DNA from: Methanobrevibacter sp. | Lineage (GTDB): Archaea; Methanobacteriota; Methanobacteria; Methanobacteriales; Methanobacteriaceae | Length of the DNA stretch: 7,828 nucleotides | Assembly: GCA_021442885.1 (NCBI GenBank) | Contig: JABUVA010000011.1 | Location: 8,093-15,920 of the forward strand | Reading direction: 5' to 3' | Part shown: positions 6,364 to 7,828 of the stretch, piece by piece | How the letters are laid out: every line of letters begins with the position of its first letter | How positions within the stretch are numbered: the first letter of the stretch is position 1 | Program-made: the position numbers and the translations under genes | Notes under the pieces: generated by a model | Databases searched by the model: none | The model's input: only the letters and a program-made list of their open reading frames with translations | What the model was told of the DNA's origin: nothing

Positions 6364-6369
6364 GGTGAT
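6364..6369 (+). promoter_or_regulatory. Ribosome binding site that favours GTG 6373 as start
   Basis: GGTGAT ends directly against the TTG at 6370, so that codon is too close to use. The following GTG at 6373 is 4 nt from GGTGA, the same spacing seen at the starts at 2803 (plus) and 6228 (minus). Confidence 0.6.
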
Positions 6370-6372
6370 TTG

Positions 6373-7146
6373 GTGAATAAAAACGAAAACTATTTAACAG
6401 AATATATGAAGATTTCAGAAGAGTTAAAACACATATCCAACTCTTTAATGAGATTACAATTGCTTTTTAGTTTGTATGAAAATGATAAAACAATGAAAGA
6501 AATAAATAGCTCAACAAAGCTAAATTATAGTGCTATATCAACAAATACTCGAATTCTAGAATTAGAAGAATATATAATAAGAGAAGAGAACACCTATAGT
6601 CTATCAAACATAATGAGATTATATCTTAAAAATCTGATGGAATTTGATAAAACTATAGCTATTTTAAAAGAGTTTTATAATTTATTTGAAAATCACAAAG
6701 TAAGAAATATACCACTTAAATCAATATCTGAATTACATATGGTTGAAGATAGCAAATTAATTGAATCAACTGGAATAGATATATACAAAATAAATGAGAT
6801 TATTATTGATTCACTTAAAAAATCAAATGAAATCAAAGCTATTTTACCAATTAGCTTTAAAGAACTAACAAAAGCCATCGAAAAGTTCATAAATAAAGGT
6901 AAAAAAGCTGAATTAAAAATATCTGAAGATATTTATGATGACTTTGTAGAAAATATTGATTTAGATTTGGAAAATCTTCAAATTAAAGAACTTAATAAAG
7001 ATTTTAATTTCTTACTTTTAATATCTAGTGATAAGTTGATATTAGGCCTCTATAAAAAAGAAGGTTCTTTTGATCAAAATAGAATTTTACTATCAAAATC
7101 AGAAGAAGCCTTAAAATGGGCTAATATTCTATTTGATAGTATATAA
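6373..7146 (+). CDS. Winged-helix transcriptional regulator with FilR1 (DUF1724) domain
   Basis: The product is 257 residues from GTG 6373. Residues about 22-88 form a winged helix-turn-helix: LMRLQLLFSLYEN, then MKEINSSTKLNYSAISTNTR as the recognition region, then a short wing. Residues about 115-255 match the FilR1 C-terminal domain. The NIPLKSISEL entry resembles the family, and the end DFNFLLLISSDKLILGLYKK, a GSFD turn, LLSKSEEALKWANILF is characteristic. FilR1 was named for a regulator of methanogenesis in filamentous Methanosaeta (Methanothrix), but most members in Methanobacteriales are uncharacterised and often lie beside transporters or surface genes. It is divergent from the TatD-like gene and convergent with a MATE transporter; either could be a target, and autoregulation is likely. 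The ligand is unknown. Confidence 0.85.
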   Translation: MNKNENYLTEYMKISEELKHISNSLMRLQLLFSLYENDKTMKEINSSTKLNYSAISTNTRILELEEYIIREENTYSLSNIMRLYLKNLMEFDKTIAILKEFYNLFENHKVRNIPLKSISELHMVEDSKLIESTGIDIYKINEIIIDSLKKSNEIKAILPISFKELTKAIEKFINKGKKAELKISEDIYDDFVENIDLDLENLQIKELNKDFNFLLLISSDKLILGLYKKEGSFDQNRILLSKSEEALKWANILFDSI

Positions 7147-7151
7147 TTAAA

Positions 7152-7176
7152 TTCTTTTTTTATTTTTATTTTTTTT
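7152..7176 (+). terminator. T-tract terminator of the regulator gene
   Basis: A 25-nt run that is all T apart from one C and two As starts 6 nt after the TAA at 7144-7146. No stem precedes it, which is normal for archaeal oligo-T termination. It fills most of the 36-nt gap before the convergent transporter gene. The minus strand has no matching T-tract for that gene. Confidence 0.7.
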
Positions 7177-7182
7177 AAAATT

Positions 7183-7828
7183 TTAACTAGTACTTTGAGA
7201 TTTAAATTCAATTTTACATTTTTTTAGGAAAAATTTCGCAAATATAAAAGAAATAGTAGAACCAACAAAGCAACCAAGTACTACTCCCCAATAGATACCA
7301 TGATAACCCATTCCTAATAAAAATCCTAAAATATAAGCAAATATAATTTCACATAAAATTGATTGAATTAATGTGAGGATTAATGATACTAAACCTTTTC
7401 CAGCACTTATAAAAATAAAAGACCCCGCAATACCAAAAGACATAGCAATCATATAAAATACCAATATTCTTATAGTTTCGGTTATTTGAGGAACCAAATT
7501 TGAAACATTTTGAGTATATGTAAAAATCATGGTAATCTGTGGTGCAAAAATAAAAATAATAACTCCAATTATTATTGATATTATAAATCCGAGAGTTATG
7601 GTATAAAAAAAAGAAGTATTCATTTTTTCATAGTTACGAGCACCATAAGCAGCTCCAAATACTGTTAAAAGAGCGTTGCTCAATCCAAGAAGGGGGATAC
7701 AACAAATGGCAATAAGGTTAATGGCAACTGTCGCGATTGCTACTTGTGTAACTGATGAAACAATTATCAACATATTAGCTATTACTATTAAAAAAAACGA
7801 CATAATTAGATTTTCTAGTGCTGAAGGG
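7183..7828 (-). CDS. MATE-family efflux transporter, C-terminal half, 5' end outside window
   Basis: The frame runs unbroken through the window edge (residues PSALENLI precede the ATG at 7803), so that ATG is internal and the gene is cut by the window. The visible 215 residues are about half of a normal MATE protein of about 450. They contain five to six membrane segments and the family repeat signature G-x-x-N-A-x-x-x-V-x-G-A-x-x-GARN-x-E-K, where a GQ-x-x-GA form is usual. They end in a short basic/Ser-rich cytoplasmic tail. MATE carriers export drugs or metabolites by Na+ or H+ antiport; the substrate here is unknown. The ion-binding N-lobe residues lie outside the window. It is convergent with the FilR1-type regulator, so the two are not in one operon. 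Confidence 0.88.
   Translation of the reverse strand, partial: PSALENLIMSFFLIVIANMLIIVSSVTQVAIATVAINLIAICCIPLLGLSNALLTVFGAAYGARNYEKMNTSFFYTITLGFIISIIIGVIIFIFAPQITMIFTYTQNVSNLVPQITETIRILVFYMIAMSFGIAGSFIFISAGKGLVSLILTLIQSILCEIIFAYILGFLLGMGYHGIYWGVVLGCFVGSTISFIFAKFFLKKCKIEFKSQSTS

Noticed and set aside
7801..7803. ATG at 7803 (minus) as the start of the MATE gene
   Set aside because: The frame continues upstream to the window edge with family-like residues, and the product from this Met would be only half of a MATE protein.

Overview
The window looks like a chromosomal segment of a pseudomurein-walled methanogen of the order Methanobacteriales, most likely Methanobrevibacter or a close relative such as Methanosphaera. 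The reasons are very low G+C, archaeal TTTATATA-type box A promoters, GGTGA Shine-Dalgarno sites about 4 nt before the start codon, a DUF11-repeat adhesin-like surface protein, an archaeal SepF, and a FilR1-type winged-helix regulator. The genus is inference; no rRNA or tRNA gene is present.

Layout. (1) 1-2577, plus strand: the C-terminal part of a large adhesin-like surface protein. An Ig-like segment is followed by six DUF11 repeats of about 118 residues and a C-terminal membrane anchor. The gene ends with three consecutive in-frame stops and a hairpin/T-tract terminator. (2) 2803-3243, plus: a small, very acidic protein that I read as a divergent histone fold followed by a coiled-coil helix; this is the most interesting gene here. 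It converges, 5 nt apart, on (3) 3249-3824, minus: an archaeal ZPR1-type zinc-finger protein. (4) 4001-5062, plus: a DUF1611-family P-loop protein whose stop overlaps by 4 nt the start of (5) 5059-5472, sepF, the membrane anchor for FtsZ. (6) 5473-6228, minus: a TatD-like metal-dependent hydrolase whose stop codon directly abuts the sepF stop. (7) 6373-7146, plus: a FilR1-type (DUF1724) winged-helix regulator, divergent from the hydrolase. (8) 7183-7828, minus: the C-terminal half of a MATE-family transporter, cut by the window end.

How the genes fit together. The only clear operon is DUF1611-sepF, which ties an uncharacterised nucleotide-binding protein to cell division. Two divergent promoter regions (3825-4000 and 6229-6372) and three convergent junctions (at 3244-3248, 5472/5473 and 7147-7182) split the rest into single-gene units. 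Two of those junctions leave no room for separate terminators, so 3' ends of opposing transcripts probably overlap. There are no mobile elements, CRISPR arrays or stable RNA genes. The window is mostly housekeeping and cell-envelope DNA, with two less usual items: the acidic histone-fold-like protein and the DUF1611-SepF coupling.
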